Assembly (NCBI GenBank): GCA_020796225.1
Contig: CM036775.1
Location: forward strand, 15,328,875 to 15,392,874
Direction: 5' to 3'
From: Arion vulgaris
Lineage: Eukaryota; Mollusca; Gastropoda; Stylommatophora; Arionidae
DNA length: 64,000 nucleotides
The notes below the pieces were generated by a model. It was not told where the DNA came from and searched no databases. It worked only from the letters and a program-made list of their open reading frames with translations. How positions within the stretch are numbered: the stretch's first letter is position 1; each line of letters opens with the position of its first letter. Positions 37,843-52,800 of the stretch are shown one piece after another. The translations under genes were made by a program, and so were the position numbers.

Positions 37843-40800
37843 GAGATATGATATCGTAGAATTAAAGTTTTTGCTTTAAATGCTGTTTTCGTTGTGTACA
37901 AAAGTGGTAATTTGACGTTTCTTCTTTTTCTTCTTTTGTCATCACACGTGCAGGACACACTGCTACCTCAACCCTGGTTGTTGCCAGTAGACACTTTGAA
38001 AATTTTTTTCAAAATAGTTATTCATACAGCATTAAAAACAATATAGTTAGAAAACCTTGAAATTTGCAATTCAACGATCCCTCCCCAAGTCTTAGTCTGT
38101 CCCGACTGTACCTAAATTTCTGAAAAAAGATCCCGGGGTTGTTGACCAGTGTCGGGTTTCAGTTTTTTTTGCCTGCTCTATGGCGGGTGATTGTTTTTTT
38201 TGCTCTTTGGGATTCTGCTATGCCATCTAACAATCTTTTCGTGGTCCTCTCGCCTTCTTTCCTGGTTTTCTGTTGTAGGCTGTATACTGGGTTTGGATGT
38301 ATTCTTATTGTCCAAATCATTTCATTCTTTGTTTCTAAAACTAAAGTAATTCAAGAAGGTTCTGCCCCAACTTTTTTTCTTATGCTGATGTTGGTGACTA
38401 TCTTTTCTGGTGTTGTTGATAACTTTTCTCAGGCAGTGCATTTCACATGTATTATTTTTGGGGACCCCGCTTTGCTCATTGCCCATTTTTGGGGCCGGGA
38501 ATTGATAAAGTAGTTATGAAAATTCTGTGATCATCTGTTGCTTATCTGTCAGTCAGATATTTGGGTCCCTTTAAACTCTTTCCACCCCCATTTTTTTCCC
38601 CCAAATTTTTAAGCAGTTAATTCAGGGAAGAAAAAAAAAAAAAAAAATTTTTAAAATTGATCCCAACTACTCATCAATAAATAAACATATATATATATTA
38701 TAGCTGTACCTTTACGTTTCCCCTCCAAAAGAAATTGAATTTAAAGGAAACTCAAAACAATATTTAATAATTATTTTGGATCATTGTCCTTTTTTCATTT
38801 TTTTGGGAAAAAAAAATTTACAATTTAACGTTTCATTTTAATTCTTTTTTTATTGAATGCCAAAACAATATTCTTTTTTTTTCCGTTTGTAAGTTTAGAA
38901 AGGTTTTTGCTGAACAGGCCACATATAGCTGCCCATAAAAAGTTTGGGTTTTTCCCAAATGTAGCCCACCCCTTGGGGTGCCCTTTGTGTTTTGTTGATG
39001 GTCATTGAAAAGGCACCGAAACTGCAAGCGTTTTCAATGGCATGTGGTGAATCATTGGGATGCGGGCAATAGTATATCTTCTTTTTTTCCCATTTAAAAT
39101 TGTACCTTTGATATTGTTCATCATTTTTTTCACAAAAAAGCCTTCCGTTGCAAAGTTGTGGTGGATTGATTTTTTGAGAAGAATGATAGGCCGCCCAATT
39201 TTCAATGTTAATAACGTGGTATCCCTCAAATAAAGTAATTCAAGTTCATTTGGGATAATTGCCTTTTTGATTCTTACTTCGATGGACTTATACGTTATCA
39301 CTTGCCTGGTATTTTGTTTTGAATGCTAAAACATGTCATAACATCCTTGTTTTTTTTTTTGTGCTAATATTGCCGTGCACTGAGCCATGATGATTTTTGT
39401 AATTATGTGAATATTTGGGAAAACTTTATGAACAATTGGGGGAGCTTGATTTCAAAGTTTGTTGGCAAGGGAAACTTTGGTGGAATCATCGATTGACATT
39501 TTCCCTTTCCCGAATACCCAAAATTTTTTTAAAAAGCTTCGGGGTTTCATCATGGAGTTATGCATATTTCTTCAAAGTCAATTCCTGTATGGTTGCCAAA
39601 AAACTAATGATTTCAGGCATGCTTTAAAGTTCATCAGGGGTGTTGATTTTGGGTTAACTGGTAGAGTTTGGGAAATGTAACAAAAAAATGAGTGCTCCCC
39701 CGAAGAGCGGGTCATTTCCTCTCAAATTTTTTAGTGTACGATGGGCTAATGCTTTTTTTGCGCCATAGTACATTCATTCCATTTTGAGTTGACATAATTG
39801 GATACTTTACCCATTGAAATTTTGTTTGATTTGATTTTGGTTCTCGTGTTTGCATTTAAACGAAAATTTTACCCTAAATCGCTGTTACGATCTAAAAAAG
39901 TTGCCCAATTCCAGAAGAGGGATTGCCAGTGCAATATTATTTAAAGGACCCATGGTTGCCAAAAAATGAAATGAAAAACTTTGCCGGCCTCCGGGCGCAT
40001 CTATGAAATACAATCCACCTTTTTGGGCTGGTAATTGCATGCATAATTTGTCATATGCTTCGTTGTTCGGGAAACAATTTTGGAAGATTGTTTAAACAAA
40101 GTACTAAATTTGTTGATATAAAAAGTTTTTCCCGTTCAACTCCCGGGTTGTTTGCAATCGTTCGGGCCCAGCCTTTCCCCAATTGCACCAGTGCATTAGT
40201 GATTCAAACATATGTCCTCAATTGAAACCAATCCTCATTATATACGTTTGGGGGAATTGAATGTCAGGTTTTTGATTGTTAGCAATTAGGATGTCTTACC
40301 ATGGTTTTTGTATTTACCCCGTTCTTTTGGTTTGGGATGGAAGCATGTTGTTAAAAATTACTGCAAATAATGTGGTATTTGCTGGGGTTTCGTTTTGGGA
40401 TGCATCAGCGGTAAGGCCCCAATGCGCATCGTTTTCAAAAGATTTAATTCTTGGCAACTTCAAAAGTAGACATACGTGACTGTTCTCAATTTTTGGGAAG
40501 GATGTTGGTCCATGTTTGTTGATTAACAGTAATCGCAAGTAAAACTTCGCATTGTTTGGGATGAACAGGAAAAGCCCCGTGTTTGTAATAAAAATTTGGG
40601 AATGTTCTTCAACTTTTTTTCCCTTGTTTGCGGCTGAAACTTTTTTTGCATTCCATGTGTAGTATGTTGGCAGTTCGGGGAGTAAAGTAGCGTTTTTTCA
40701 AAATATCATCTCAAAAAATGAAAAAAATGCAGTTAACGTTTTTTTAATGGTGAAAATGCCGTGCTGTGCATTTTCTGTTGTAAAATCAGTTGCCATTTTA

Positions 40801-43800
40801 AAGGGTTTTGCCAAATGAACAACTGTTGGATGTTTCAATTGGAAATTATAAAATGCGCCATACTGCTTCATTGCACTAATTAAACGTCCCGTTGTAATCC
40901 ATTTCATCGATAGATGCAGATTTTTGCCCCCAAAACTGCCATATTGCCCTTTTGTTGACATATTTGAAAATGTACTTGATCGATTCACGTTGCAATATGA
41001 TCGAATTAGTTATCGAGACAAACAGATGAGGGCAAATGTCAGGTTTTGTTTAAAAACTGTAGCAATACATGCATAATCTACCCTTTTTTCCAATAACCCT
41101 TTTGGGATGAAGACAATCATAATTAGTTTGTAATGGAATGCACCAAATTTAAATCAGCGGCAGTGTTGCTGGATAGAGTAGTGCGACCCGACGGTTTGAG
41201 CTTGTTTCCCCGTTTTGATTTTTAAACTGAACAGACTTAGCAGTTCCGATTTTTCCCTAGTCTTGCTTCCGTTGCCGTTGTTTCAGGGCCAAGGGGCTTC
41301 AGCAGGCTCTCGCAGTTTGCAGTCTTGCTTTCTGTTGCTCATCTGTTTCTGAAGCAAAAGTAATGCCTTTTTTTTTCGTGCTCTGGGGAAGGGAATAGCT
41401 TTTCGTTTGGAGGAAAATTGCAAATGTGTGGAAAATTCTGAAGGCGTGTGGAAATAACTGCATCTTGTTCTCTTCACAACGGAATTAAATATCACTGTTG
41501 ATGTTTCGCGGGAATAAAAAAAAAAATTAGCATTTGATTAAATTCTATTGGGAAAATGCATAGAAACTCCCATAAAATGTTTTAAAAAATTTTTGTAAAC
41601 TGTATGAATCATTTGTCAAAACTACTCCGCGCCACCTATTGCAAATGGTTGTTTTTAAATTGCCCTAAGGGGGGTCAATGGTATGGATTGATTTACAAAA
41701 TATTAAAGGTCCCCCCGTTTCTGTCATGTAATCTAATATTGGGTAATATTCAGGATAATTGCAAATGTGGGGAAAATTCGGAAGAGCGGGGGAAATAACT
41801 GCAGCTTGTTTGTCTTCACCAGAATCAAATATCACTGTTGATGTTTGCTGAATAAATTTTTAAAAAATAGCATTTGATTAAATTCTTTAGGAAATGCATA
41901 GAAACTTCTAAAAATTTTTGAAAAATCGGGAAAACTGTATGAATCATTTGTCAAAACTATTGCAAATGGTTTACTAATTTAGAATTGCCGCTGCTATAGG
42001 GGTAATGGTATGGATTGATTTACAAAATAATAAAGGGAACCCCCTTTTTCTGTCGTGTAATCTAATTTGGGTAATATTCCAAAAAATGTCATTGTACATC
42101 AGGAAAACGTTATGGAAAAATCCATCTTGCCATTTATAGAAATGCCCCCCCAATAGTTCCCCTCAAATGACGTTTTCCCTGGATGTGTTTTTTTTGGTTT
42201 TAAAGAATAAGGAATTTTTTTTCCAACATAGCTAACAAACATTGATGGAATAGTTGGCGATAACTTAAAATATGATTTGCAGTATCTATGATCATGATTA
42301 GAAACAAACCTGGATTGCATATTTTAAATTCAGCTTGTTTGAAATATTGACTTGAATCCTGCATCGAACGGGAGATCGCATACCGTAAACTTCCGGGGAA
42401 ACTCTCATGAAATTTGCTTTTTGATTTTTTAAAAGATTTTTTTTAAAATTGTCGCATACATATTTAAAACTTTACAGGTAGCATTTACATCAAAACAAAC
42501 ATAAACAAACATATCCCTAAATTTCAGGAAATCTGATGTGTATATACTAATCGTCACCAAAACTTTCCCGGGAAAAATTAATGGCAATTTTTAAAACCCC
42601 GATGAAATGGCGGTTTTTATTTTTAGATTTTAAAACTTCGCGCACCTATTTCAAACTGTGACGGTAGCATCCCCACATCAAAAAAAACATATCCTGTAAA
42701 TTTAGCTACATCTGTTCAGTAGTTTCAGTCTATAGGTAACAAAACAAACATAAAACATACATCCATACATCCATTTTTATATATAGATTATATACTAAAT
42801 TGAAGAAAACTGGACAAACCCCAAAAAGTAAAAAAAAAATAGAAGAAAACAAAAACTTTTACCAGGAAGCAACTCTATGGGGCAGTGTGCGGCAAAGCAT
42901 GCAAGGGCTTGGTGGCGCAGTGTTTAAAAGCGTGGAAAGAGTTAATAACAATGGGCCACTGGTTTGGTTACACTTTTTTTTCATCTAAATCTTCTCTTTT
43001 TTTTGAATATGTTCTTAAGTATTTGAATTCTTTCACTTGGTTTATTGTAGTGTGATTAATGGATGTCTAGTTTATTATGTTTTTCCCATATTCATTATAA
43101 AATTTTACTTTTGTCAATAATAAATAATTTTTAATTTAAATTTTTAAATTTTCTGAAAGTAAAAATTATTTCGAAAATTCAAAAGAGAAACACAAAGTTA
43201 AAAATAAAATAGCTTTCCAAAACACATAAACAAGAAACAACATTTTAACCAAAAGGTTGAAAATCAACAAAAAAAACAAGAGCTGCCCAGAAGAAAATTC
43301 GAAGATCTATTAGTGTGGTAAGTTCTGGTAATCACAAGCCCCTGGATGATGATTATGGTAATATAGCCTATATAAATGTTGGGTACAAAATGTCATATCA
43401 TTATCAACTAACTTTGTTTTTCTTTCTGCATTCAGTTCAACACCCAAAAGTTGTATTTTGTGATATTAATGTAGTTTTGGATTAGCTTTTAAAATACTTA
43501 TTCCTAATAATTTGTTGTTATTTTTTGTTGTTTAGTATCACAGTTGGAAAATGACTAAAGATATAAAACGTAAATTGAACATGTTTGAAAATACCTGTGT
43601 GAAAGGCCTGTGTGGTGCGGGCCCAAGGGGAAACAAAAAATAGTAACATCGACCTACAAGGTATGTTAAAAAAAAGGCCCAAGGTGGGGCCCGGGAAAAT
43701 ACCCCAGTAAAAAAAGCATAGCAGAAATCGTTTTCCTTGTATTTCAACTCTCTTACTAAATCTAAAAATCACAAAAAGGGGGTTTTAAAAAATTTAGATA

Positions 43801-46800
43801 TGGGGCAAGATTGTCAACTGATAGTAGATATGAAAAAAAACCTGGCCCCCAAAACACAGGCTTCAAAAAAGCTTTAAGAGAAAAAGAGTCCCCCTTAAAA
43901 AAGGGAAAAAATTTATGAAAAAAAATTTTTCATCAGTCTAGGCGGATGCAAGAGAGAGATGGGCGTTTGGGGAAAAATACATTTGAAAAAAAGACAGTCT
44001 GAATTTTTTTGCTTTTTTGTATCTTGTGTTGATATTTTTTCTGGTCTTTTTAAGCTGTATCTTGTTTTTTTACTTTGTAAAACCATTACTTTTTCTTACA
44101 TTTGCCCAAACATCATGCCAAAACTTTTACTTTTCTGTTTTTATCATTCCCAATTGAGGCTAGGTGACAGAAGAACTGTTAAGATTGGAAAAAACCAACC
44201 CATATTTTGGGCTTTGATCCTGGGTCCACACTTTTTAAATAACTGCACTAATACTATGCTATTGGCTCTCAAAAAAAAAATTAAAAGCACAAACTGTTGA
44301 ACAAGGTAGTATACTGAGAGTCCGCTGGGTTTTGTGGGGAGGGTTGTCAAAACCGCAAATGTTCAAAAACCCCCGGGGAGTTTGGAAGGTTTTTGCCATA
44401 GATTTTTAATGGTAAAATATACCTCACCATTGAAAACAATGGAAAATACTAACGTATATGGTGCCTAGAAAATCAGACTTTTTTCTGTGGGTTCTAATTC
44501 CTTAAAAGGATATGCCACGATTTTCATTTTCAGTATCAGAAAAATCTTTGTTTCCCCTTCCAAAACTTCTTTCACTCTGGCATGTCCCTATGTTAAAACT
44601 CCTTACAATATCTTCAACGCCCCGACTGTACCCGTTGATGTTGATTTTGGGCCTCTCATACCTGTTGTGCTGTTCTTTTCTGGGTCTCCAACTTAATCCA
44701 AGTTCTTGCAATCTAGCAGCTGACATGGAATGTTTTAGATGAAAATCCTCTTTGAGCTCACACTCATGGGGTTTTTGTCAGTTGTCTATTGGCTGACCTG
44801 CTGATATGGGGGCAGAGTCAGCCAGCTTTCTACTCTCTTCCATCGACACCCAAAGTGTCCCAAACGAATCAATTAAGTCAAATTTTTGCCCTTGTAGTGA
44901 TTCAGTTCATTGCCCTACACCCGTTTATGTTTTACTGTTTATATATCACAATAGAATGATAAAACGGCTTAAGAAGTCCCCAAAAGTTCATTCCTCCCAG
45001 TAATTTTAAATTATTGGACAGTCATATGCTTTTTAAAATTTCAGAGAATGCTGGCAAAAAATCGAAAAAACGCTGAATGCTGAGGGGGAATTCAAGTTTC
45101 AACTCTGTGACATCAGCAATGAAGATCAATTAAAAGTTTTGGGGGATGGAAAGTTTTGTCATTCGGGTTTTTTCTTTTTTTTTCTTCCTCCCCAAGCCTC
45201 CATATCGACTTTGTTAAACCACTCTTTGTGATCTGTATGTGATCCGAGCCTAAAAGGGTGTTGTGCCAGTTATGCACCACAAACCAACATCTGATTTTAC
45301 AATTATTCTAACATTTTATTTATTTTAGAATTTGATTGAAAATAATTCCTTTTTGGAAAATTAGTTTCCCTTTAACGCCGCTGGAGTTGTAAGATTTTTT
45401 TTTGTTTTTTGAAAGCAAAACAAACATTAGATATCATCATAACATACCGCAGTGGTCACCGGGGCCCAAATTTGGGAAAGAATAGAACCCCTGTTACCCC
45501 CGCATGTCATAAAAGGTGACTAAGGAGGTTTGGTTGAAATCAGTGCAATTTAAACGTGGAAATCTGCGTTTAGGGGGGCCCCCAAACCCAAAGTGCAACA
45601 TATCACGTTCTTGACAAAGATCAAAAATATCCAAAAGTGTTAAAATTGGTTAACGAAGAAACGCAAAAAAAAGATCATTACATTTTGGATACATGCGGAG
45701 TGCAGGGTACGTGCTGACATTCTTGTAAAGAATGCCCCACAAGCGGGGGAAAATATGGACAGAGCCATGTCATAAACCGGGGTTTTTATTTATGTGATAT
45801 GGGCAATCTCAACACCAGGCCGGATTGGAGTTAAGTTTGGCATGCCAGACAGTGTCTCTTTGTGGTAAAGAGAGAAGGTATACTTAACTTCTCAGAATAT
45901 GAGAGAAAAAGGACTTGGGTTTGGGTGCTGCAGCGGGGACAGAGATGTGGGAATGCCCAAGGGCATGATCCCATCGATAACATAACATTGTTGGATGTTT
46001 GACAAAAATGTTCAGAGCCAGTTTTGGGGAAACTTTAAAAACAAAGTACTTTGTTTTACAAAAAGCAATAAAAAAACACAACGTTTAACCAAAAAAGGGC
46101 CCTTTTTCAACAAATGATACAACGGGGGGGAAGTTCACAGCACACTCATATAGGCTACACAGAAACATCCCAAAAAGGTCCTAAAATGCTAGACGGGGAG
46201 GGTTACTCGCTGGATAGGTTAAAAGGGAAAAGGGAAAACAAATGTGGCCTCCTGGACTTTGGGTCATTTTTGGACCATTGGGATGTTTCTTTCCCCCCAA
46301 AAAAGGGCCAGATGAAATCCAAAAAAGCAATGGGCTGCCGACTTATTCAACCTGGAAGAGCCCATGATTTAATAGAATTAAAAAAGACCCAAGTACACTT
46401 GGAGGTGGGGTTAGACGGAATTAAAGAAAAAGTGGAAGATATGAAAAAGATAGCATTGGATAGGAGGGCTTAAGGCCCTTTGGGTGCGAACCTATGCCCT
46501 TTTCTAGAGGTGAAGGGTGTAGAGGAAAGAAAGGAGGGTTTAATGGGGGATGCAAGTGGACCAGAATACTAAGAGCATGCATATTCCCAGTAGCAACCTA
46601 TGGGTGGGAAGCATGGACATTTAATAACATGGAAAATATATATGTGCTTTTGAAATTGTGTTACAGAAGGTCCTGAATATCATGGACAAATAAATTATCC
46701 TGAAAGAACCAAAATCAAAGAAAACTGGCTGAACTACAAATAAGAAAAAAAAAAGGATTTTTGGGCATATAAAAAAAACATGAAGGGCTTGGGGGACTAT

Positions 46801-49800
46801 CATAGAAGAAGGGATACGGCAAGAGGAAGACCGCGAAGAAGATGGATTCAGGGTATAACTGATGGTTTGAACATGACTGCTCAGAGGCAGGACATCTGGG
46901 CTATGAAAGGGGAGAGAAATTCTGGAAACTGTTGGGGTGGCAAATTCTGTTTGGGGAAAAACTTTTGATGATGAGGACACAAGTGAACAAAAAAGGGTTT
47001 AGAACCCCTGACATTTTAAAAATGACCCGAAAAGAAGAGATGAAGAGAACGATAACGTTATCTCATTCATCAAATCAATTATTTAATTTGGATTATTTAA
47101 CTTTAGAATACCGGGACCTGCCAGACCATAAAATTAGTTTCCCCTTTACAAAACCACTTCAAGGACCATGTGGTTCTAACCAGTTGTTAATATATCGGGG
47201 GGACAATGCTTTAAATTATTTTTAAAAATTTAAATACAGCAAGTGGGTGTTTGTAATAGATTTTCAATGGGACATTTTGGTGTATGCAGTTTGTCTCTGC
47301 TGTTGAATGTAAGAAAGTTATAACAAATTTGTAAGGGCATCTTCGCCTTAAAATTTGTTCCCAAAAAAAGTCGAAAGGGGTTTTTTATGGGATTGGGGGT
47401 TAAACGTTGAGCAAACTAGTTGAAAATTACTGTAACTGATAAACATGATATCATGATGTTGATGTTTTGTTGAGCTCTTCAAGCTGAATCGTATTTTCAA
47501 ATTTTCAGATCCATCACAAAACCCAAACGATGATTTCTCCGTTTAAAATTTTCAGACAATAGTCAATATTCTTGGTCCCTTCATTTTCTAAAATAAGTTT
47601 TCGTGAGATAATGGTATGATGGGTTCGAATGATGAGATCAGAGAAATAACTAAGCAGTACCAGTGGAAAAAGAGCTAAAATAGAGACTCTAGCTGTGGAT
47701 AGGTCGCAAATTTGGGCACCGACCAAAAGCATTGGACAGGCACTGTTTTTTGGGAAACCCCCCAGGAAAAAGGGTAAAAGGGGAAAACCGAGAAGAGATC
47801 TGGGGACAATATTAAAAAAGGGAGGCATACTAAAAAGGGGGATGGCAAGAGAGGAAAGGGCTGGAAAACGTTTTTCCTTGGGAGTTGAAAGAAGTTTCCC
47901 AAAAACCATTATGGCATTCCCAGAAGATAAGCACTACCAATATCTCCATCGACAACGCCCACTAAAACAAGTAAAAAAACCCCCATACCCGGGGGCATTT
48001 TTCGCAAACGGAAGAATAACTAATGAAATTCAAACAGATCAAAAAAAAAAAATGATAGGACAAATGGCGCCCAATTTTAAGATGCAAACATTCCCCCTGA
48101 ACATAAAAGAGCAATGTTCAACACAATCTTTCTCCCCCCATTATTTACCAGTGACAAACCTGGGCACTGACAAAATTGATGAAGAAAACTAGTCCCCGAC
48201 AGAGATGAAGTGTTCCGAGAATGCTGGGGTAACAAAAAGAGACCGGTTTAGAAATGAAGAATCATGAAAAAGTGGGTACAACATCAGTACTAGACTTCAT
48301 TCAGAAACAAAAATTAAAGGTTGACCACGAAAAAAGATTACCAACGACAATGCACCCCAAAAAAGCAATGTTGCTCCCATACAATGGGGACAAAGCAAAA
48401 AAGGGTGGCTACGCAAAGATGGACCTCAGAGATAACAGAGGTGATGAAAGAGACTACAAAGGGAACAAGGGGCCCGTTTTTTGAAATCTCTTCTTGATCT
48501 GACACTGTGAGGCAAAACAGGATTGGAGAAAGAAAAAAGTACTTTAATGATGTTTAAAAAATGGAAAATATGGGAGTGAGAGTTTGACCCCTTTACAAAA
48601 AAGATCAGAGCATCATTTTCATTTTGAGCCCCGTATCTTTTTTCTTTGTCTTCACCTGCTACAGGTTGTTGCCCCGTGCCTTGGTTTTTTGTTTTGTCTT
48701 GCGCTGTTCTGGTGGCGGGGGATTGTTATTTTTTTTCTTTCCGGATTCTGCTATGCCGTCTAACCATCTTTTTGTGGTCTTCCTCTTTCCTGATGTTCTT
48801 TGTAGAAGACTTGATCTGTGGGTTTGGGTGATTCTTTTTAAGTGGCCAAACCACTTCATTTTTGTTTCTCAATGTAACAACCTAAAATAATGTTTAAAAA
48901 AGGGGTTTAAAAGCCGGATTGACTTCATTGTCGGGGTTTTTTCCCCTCGGGTTTGTCCCCCTCCGAAATGGCACACCAAATATTTCCCCAAATCCCTAGC
49001 TCCCGCAACAATCCAGGGGGCTCTGGGGAAAATTTCATTCCCAAACAGAAGGCGGGGCCCGGGCTCAAACCCGATCACAAGGCGGGTTTAACCATTTCCA
49101 CAAAGACCCCAAAAATAATGGGGGAACATATTTTTACAACCAAACATATAACACTTAATAATTAAAGAACGATTCCCCCAATGCAAGCAGAGTGCCAGCT
49201 CACCACCACTCCCAGGTGCCAAGTGCTGAATGATGTCAAGAAGATCCTTTTTCTAAAGGCAGAAAGAGAAAACTCAGCACCCAGTTTCATTGAAACTTCT
49301 AAAAGGGGTTTTTGTATGTGTTCCCTGGTTTTTTAATAATTTCTTTTCCAACATTTTCAGACATACTTGTATACTTCTAAATAGTTAGTGATCAACTGGG
49401 GTCTTTTACATCTCCATATAGCTTGTTTGGACTGACATGGGGGTTGGCCATGTGTGTTTCCCCTTTTACATACGTTAAAATTCTTGCAGAATGTGTGTAT
49501 TCCCATCTTGCTGGTACTATATGTACTTCCCCGTAGTGCCTTTTTGTCAAACAGATAGTACTCAAATAATTTTAGAAATGTTTTATAGTATAGTACCAAA
49601 TATAATGCTATATAGAACCAAAAATGACTTAGGATGCCAGTCATGGACAATGAACAAACAGATCAAAAAAATCTATGAGTTGCCATGGTTGGTTCCCAAA
49701 GTAGGCGGCGCCCTTAGTGGGCACTGGCCTTCCAGGGCGTTAGTGGAGCATGGGGTTTTTGATTTTTCAATTGAATAATCATTAAAAAAATTTTAAATTT

Positions 49801-52800
49801 ATCTTATAAAATTTCGATTTCATGTATATAATCATTTGAAAGTTGAAACCCTGTTAAAAAACATATCAACCCCTGTCAAAGTGAAAATAAATGTTTTTAT
49901 ATACTGTGCCAGATCAATGGAAGAAGGAAAATTTTAAGATCCCCAAAAAAGGGGTCTAAAAGATTCAACAACTGGAGGGATCACCTATTATCAGAATGAC
50001 CAAGACTTTCTGCAAAATCATTCTTTAGAAACAAAGGAGCAGTGGACAAACCTGAGAGAGCAAGCTGGTTTTTGACCAAATGACCAAATAATTACCCTCC
50101 TAATTTTGGGGGAACATATTGAAGCAAAAACCCTCAAATTTTCATCGAAAAAAGCCTTTGATAGTCTACACATAATCTCTCTGTGGAATATTCTGAGATG
50201 CTATGGAATACCAGACAAAATAATAAACATTATAAAGAGCCTCTATGATGGTTCACAGTGTGCAGTTCGCACTGATGGTGGACACAGCGACTGGTTTATG
50301 GTTGAAACCGAGTAAAGCAAGGCTGTATTCTATCTCCTCTATTGTTTGGAGTGGCCATTGACTGGGTGATGCGAAAATGTTGCAGGGGCGAAACTGGCAT
50401 CGATTGGGTAGAAAATAGTCAACTAGAAGATTTGGATTTTTCAGATGATATTGCCTTGTTAAGTAGAAACAACCAAGATATGCAAAGAAAACAGACAACT
50501 TGTCATCTATAGCATCAAAAGTTGGACTGCAGATAAGCTATGAAAAACAAATATAATGAAGACACCTATGGCAAGTAATGCAGATATCACACTGGAATCT
50601 AAAATGATAAAAATAACAGAGCAGTTCACCTATTTGGGTAGCAATTTTGATTGCACAGGAAATGTTAAAAAGAAATTATGATACTAATTGGCAAAGCAAC
50701 ATCAGCTTTTAAAAGTCTAAATAAAATATGGAACTACAAGTTATATAGTATTAAAACTAAATTACAATTTTCAATTCAAATGTTGTATCAATCCTAACAT
50801 ATGCCAGCGAGAGTTGGAAAATGACTAAAGATATAGAAAGCAAGTTGAATGCATTTGAAAATAGATGTCTGCGAAAAATAATGAATATAAAATGGAACGA
50901 ATTCAGGAGAAGTGATGAAATCAGAGACATGTCTGGTCAACCACTAGTGACAACTGTTATAAGAAAGAGAAGATGGAGATATGTTGGGCACACCTTGAGG
51001 AGAAATGATCAAAGAATATCAAAGCAGGCATTGAAGTGGGATGCAAAGGGTTCAAGAAAGAGAGGTCGACCTAAGGAGACCCTGAAGCAAACTTTGCTGA
51101 GAGAGGCAGGAAATATCGGCCTCAGTTCCATGGAGGAGATTGAGCAAGTTGCCCAGGATAGAGCGTTATGGAGAAATTACTTGCAGGCCCTATGTAACTT
51201 ATAACGTTACGAGAGGAATTATTACAAAGTGGACGGGGGGGCAGAAAAGGTTTGGGAATCCATGGTTTAGAATGAGCATATGAAAATGATCGCAAAGAAG
51301 AAGTTGTATCAAAGTCATGTTTTATATTTTTTCATATTCATTTTCTTATTGTTTTACAGTATGCTTTGCCTCACCTGCGCAAGACTCAGGGAAACATCAT
51401 CAACAACTGTAGCCTAGTAGCCTACATCGGACAGCCCGGAGCTGTTATATACACCTCTTCAAAGGTACACTTCTTATTTATTTGCCTTCTTCAATGATTC
51501 CCGTCGCACTTGCACTCTTGCCTTCGATCCAATGCTATGTTGGGGTATCTCCATGTGTTTGTAAGTTGTTCTTTTGTTCCGTTTAATGTGTTCCATTTAT
51601 CTGGCCTTAGAGTAAGAAAGATCTTCCTGACATGTCTAGGGCTTGGCGAATGAAGGTGTGGTGTTGAACGGTTTCATGATGATGTGCACACAGCTTGCAC
51701 TCTGGAGTGTGGGAAGCTACCTTAGTAAATAAAAGTATCGCAGAAATCGGATGTGCTGGCCTACTTGTAGGCGTATAGCTAGCACAACGTGCAATCACTC
51801 TTAGGCTCAGATCACATACAAATCACACAGAGCTATTAACAGGTGGTTGATATGAAGCGTTTGAAAAAGAAGAAGAGGATGTAGTGACTTATCAACATAG
51901 ATCTGTGTTATGTTTTTAAAATAATGAAATTTACAATTTATCGTGTCGTAGCTTCATGTAAATACTTTTTTCTTAACTAAAACAGGGTGCTGGTGTGTCA
52001 ATGACCAAGGCTTTGGCTATCGATGAAGCTAAATACAATGTCAGAGTGAATTCGTGAGTAATTTTAATCAATATTTCTGCCAAACTGGCATTAGTTTCAC
52101 AACATTTCTTCTGCGTTCTCACTAGATTGGGATTTTGGATTCTCTAATAAAGGCAGCTGTCTGCCTCAGATTATCAGCCACGCCATACAGTTTGTCTTGG
52201 ACGCTGGCATAAGTGGGCCACCTCTTTCTTCTGAAGTCTGCATACTGGGGGCAGTTCTGTAGGATATAATTCCTATGATTTCTGCTTTCCCGCTTGTGCC
52301 GACCTCTTCCCGCAGTAAGTTTTGGTCACCCTAGTGATGGTAGGTCTGACATTCTTACTGTGTGGCAACATCTCCGAGGCAGATTGGTGACCGTAGAATC
52401 CGTTATCCCATTCCTCATTGTGAGGGTCGTTGCACCATGTTATGCGCCTTACGGCCTGGTGCATCCGTTTCTGCAAGCATTTGTTTCGGGTTAGCATTCC
52501 TTAGTGGACACGTGCATCCGATTTCAGCTAAACCTCCTTAGTCGCCCTTACGACATGTGTGGCAGGTAACAGTGGTTCTATTCTTTACACCCCAAATTTG
52601 GGCCCCAGTAACCACTCGGCGATTTCACAATATAGGAAGTGTGTTTACAATTGTTCATTTGAGGATCATCTTCAGCGCACATTGGACGTGTCCGTAATTG
52701 CTCAAATCTCCTCCTAAGAATGTATTTCAGTGTGTTTAGCTAACAATTCCCGTTCTGTGCTGGTTGGTGTCTTCTTCTTCTTTGCGTTCATTCTTTACGA

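Noticed and set aside
44144..44742. Several overlapping ORFs in 44.1-44.7 kb
   Set aside because: Lie in the damaged interval, overlap on both strands, no family match, no splice logic linking them to the dehydrogenase gene.
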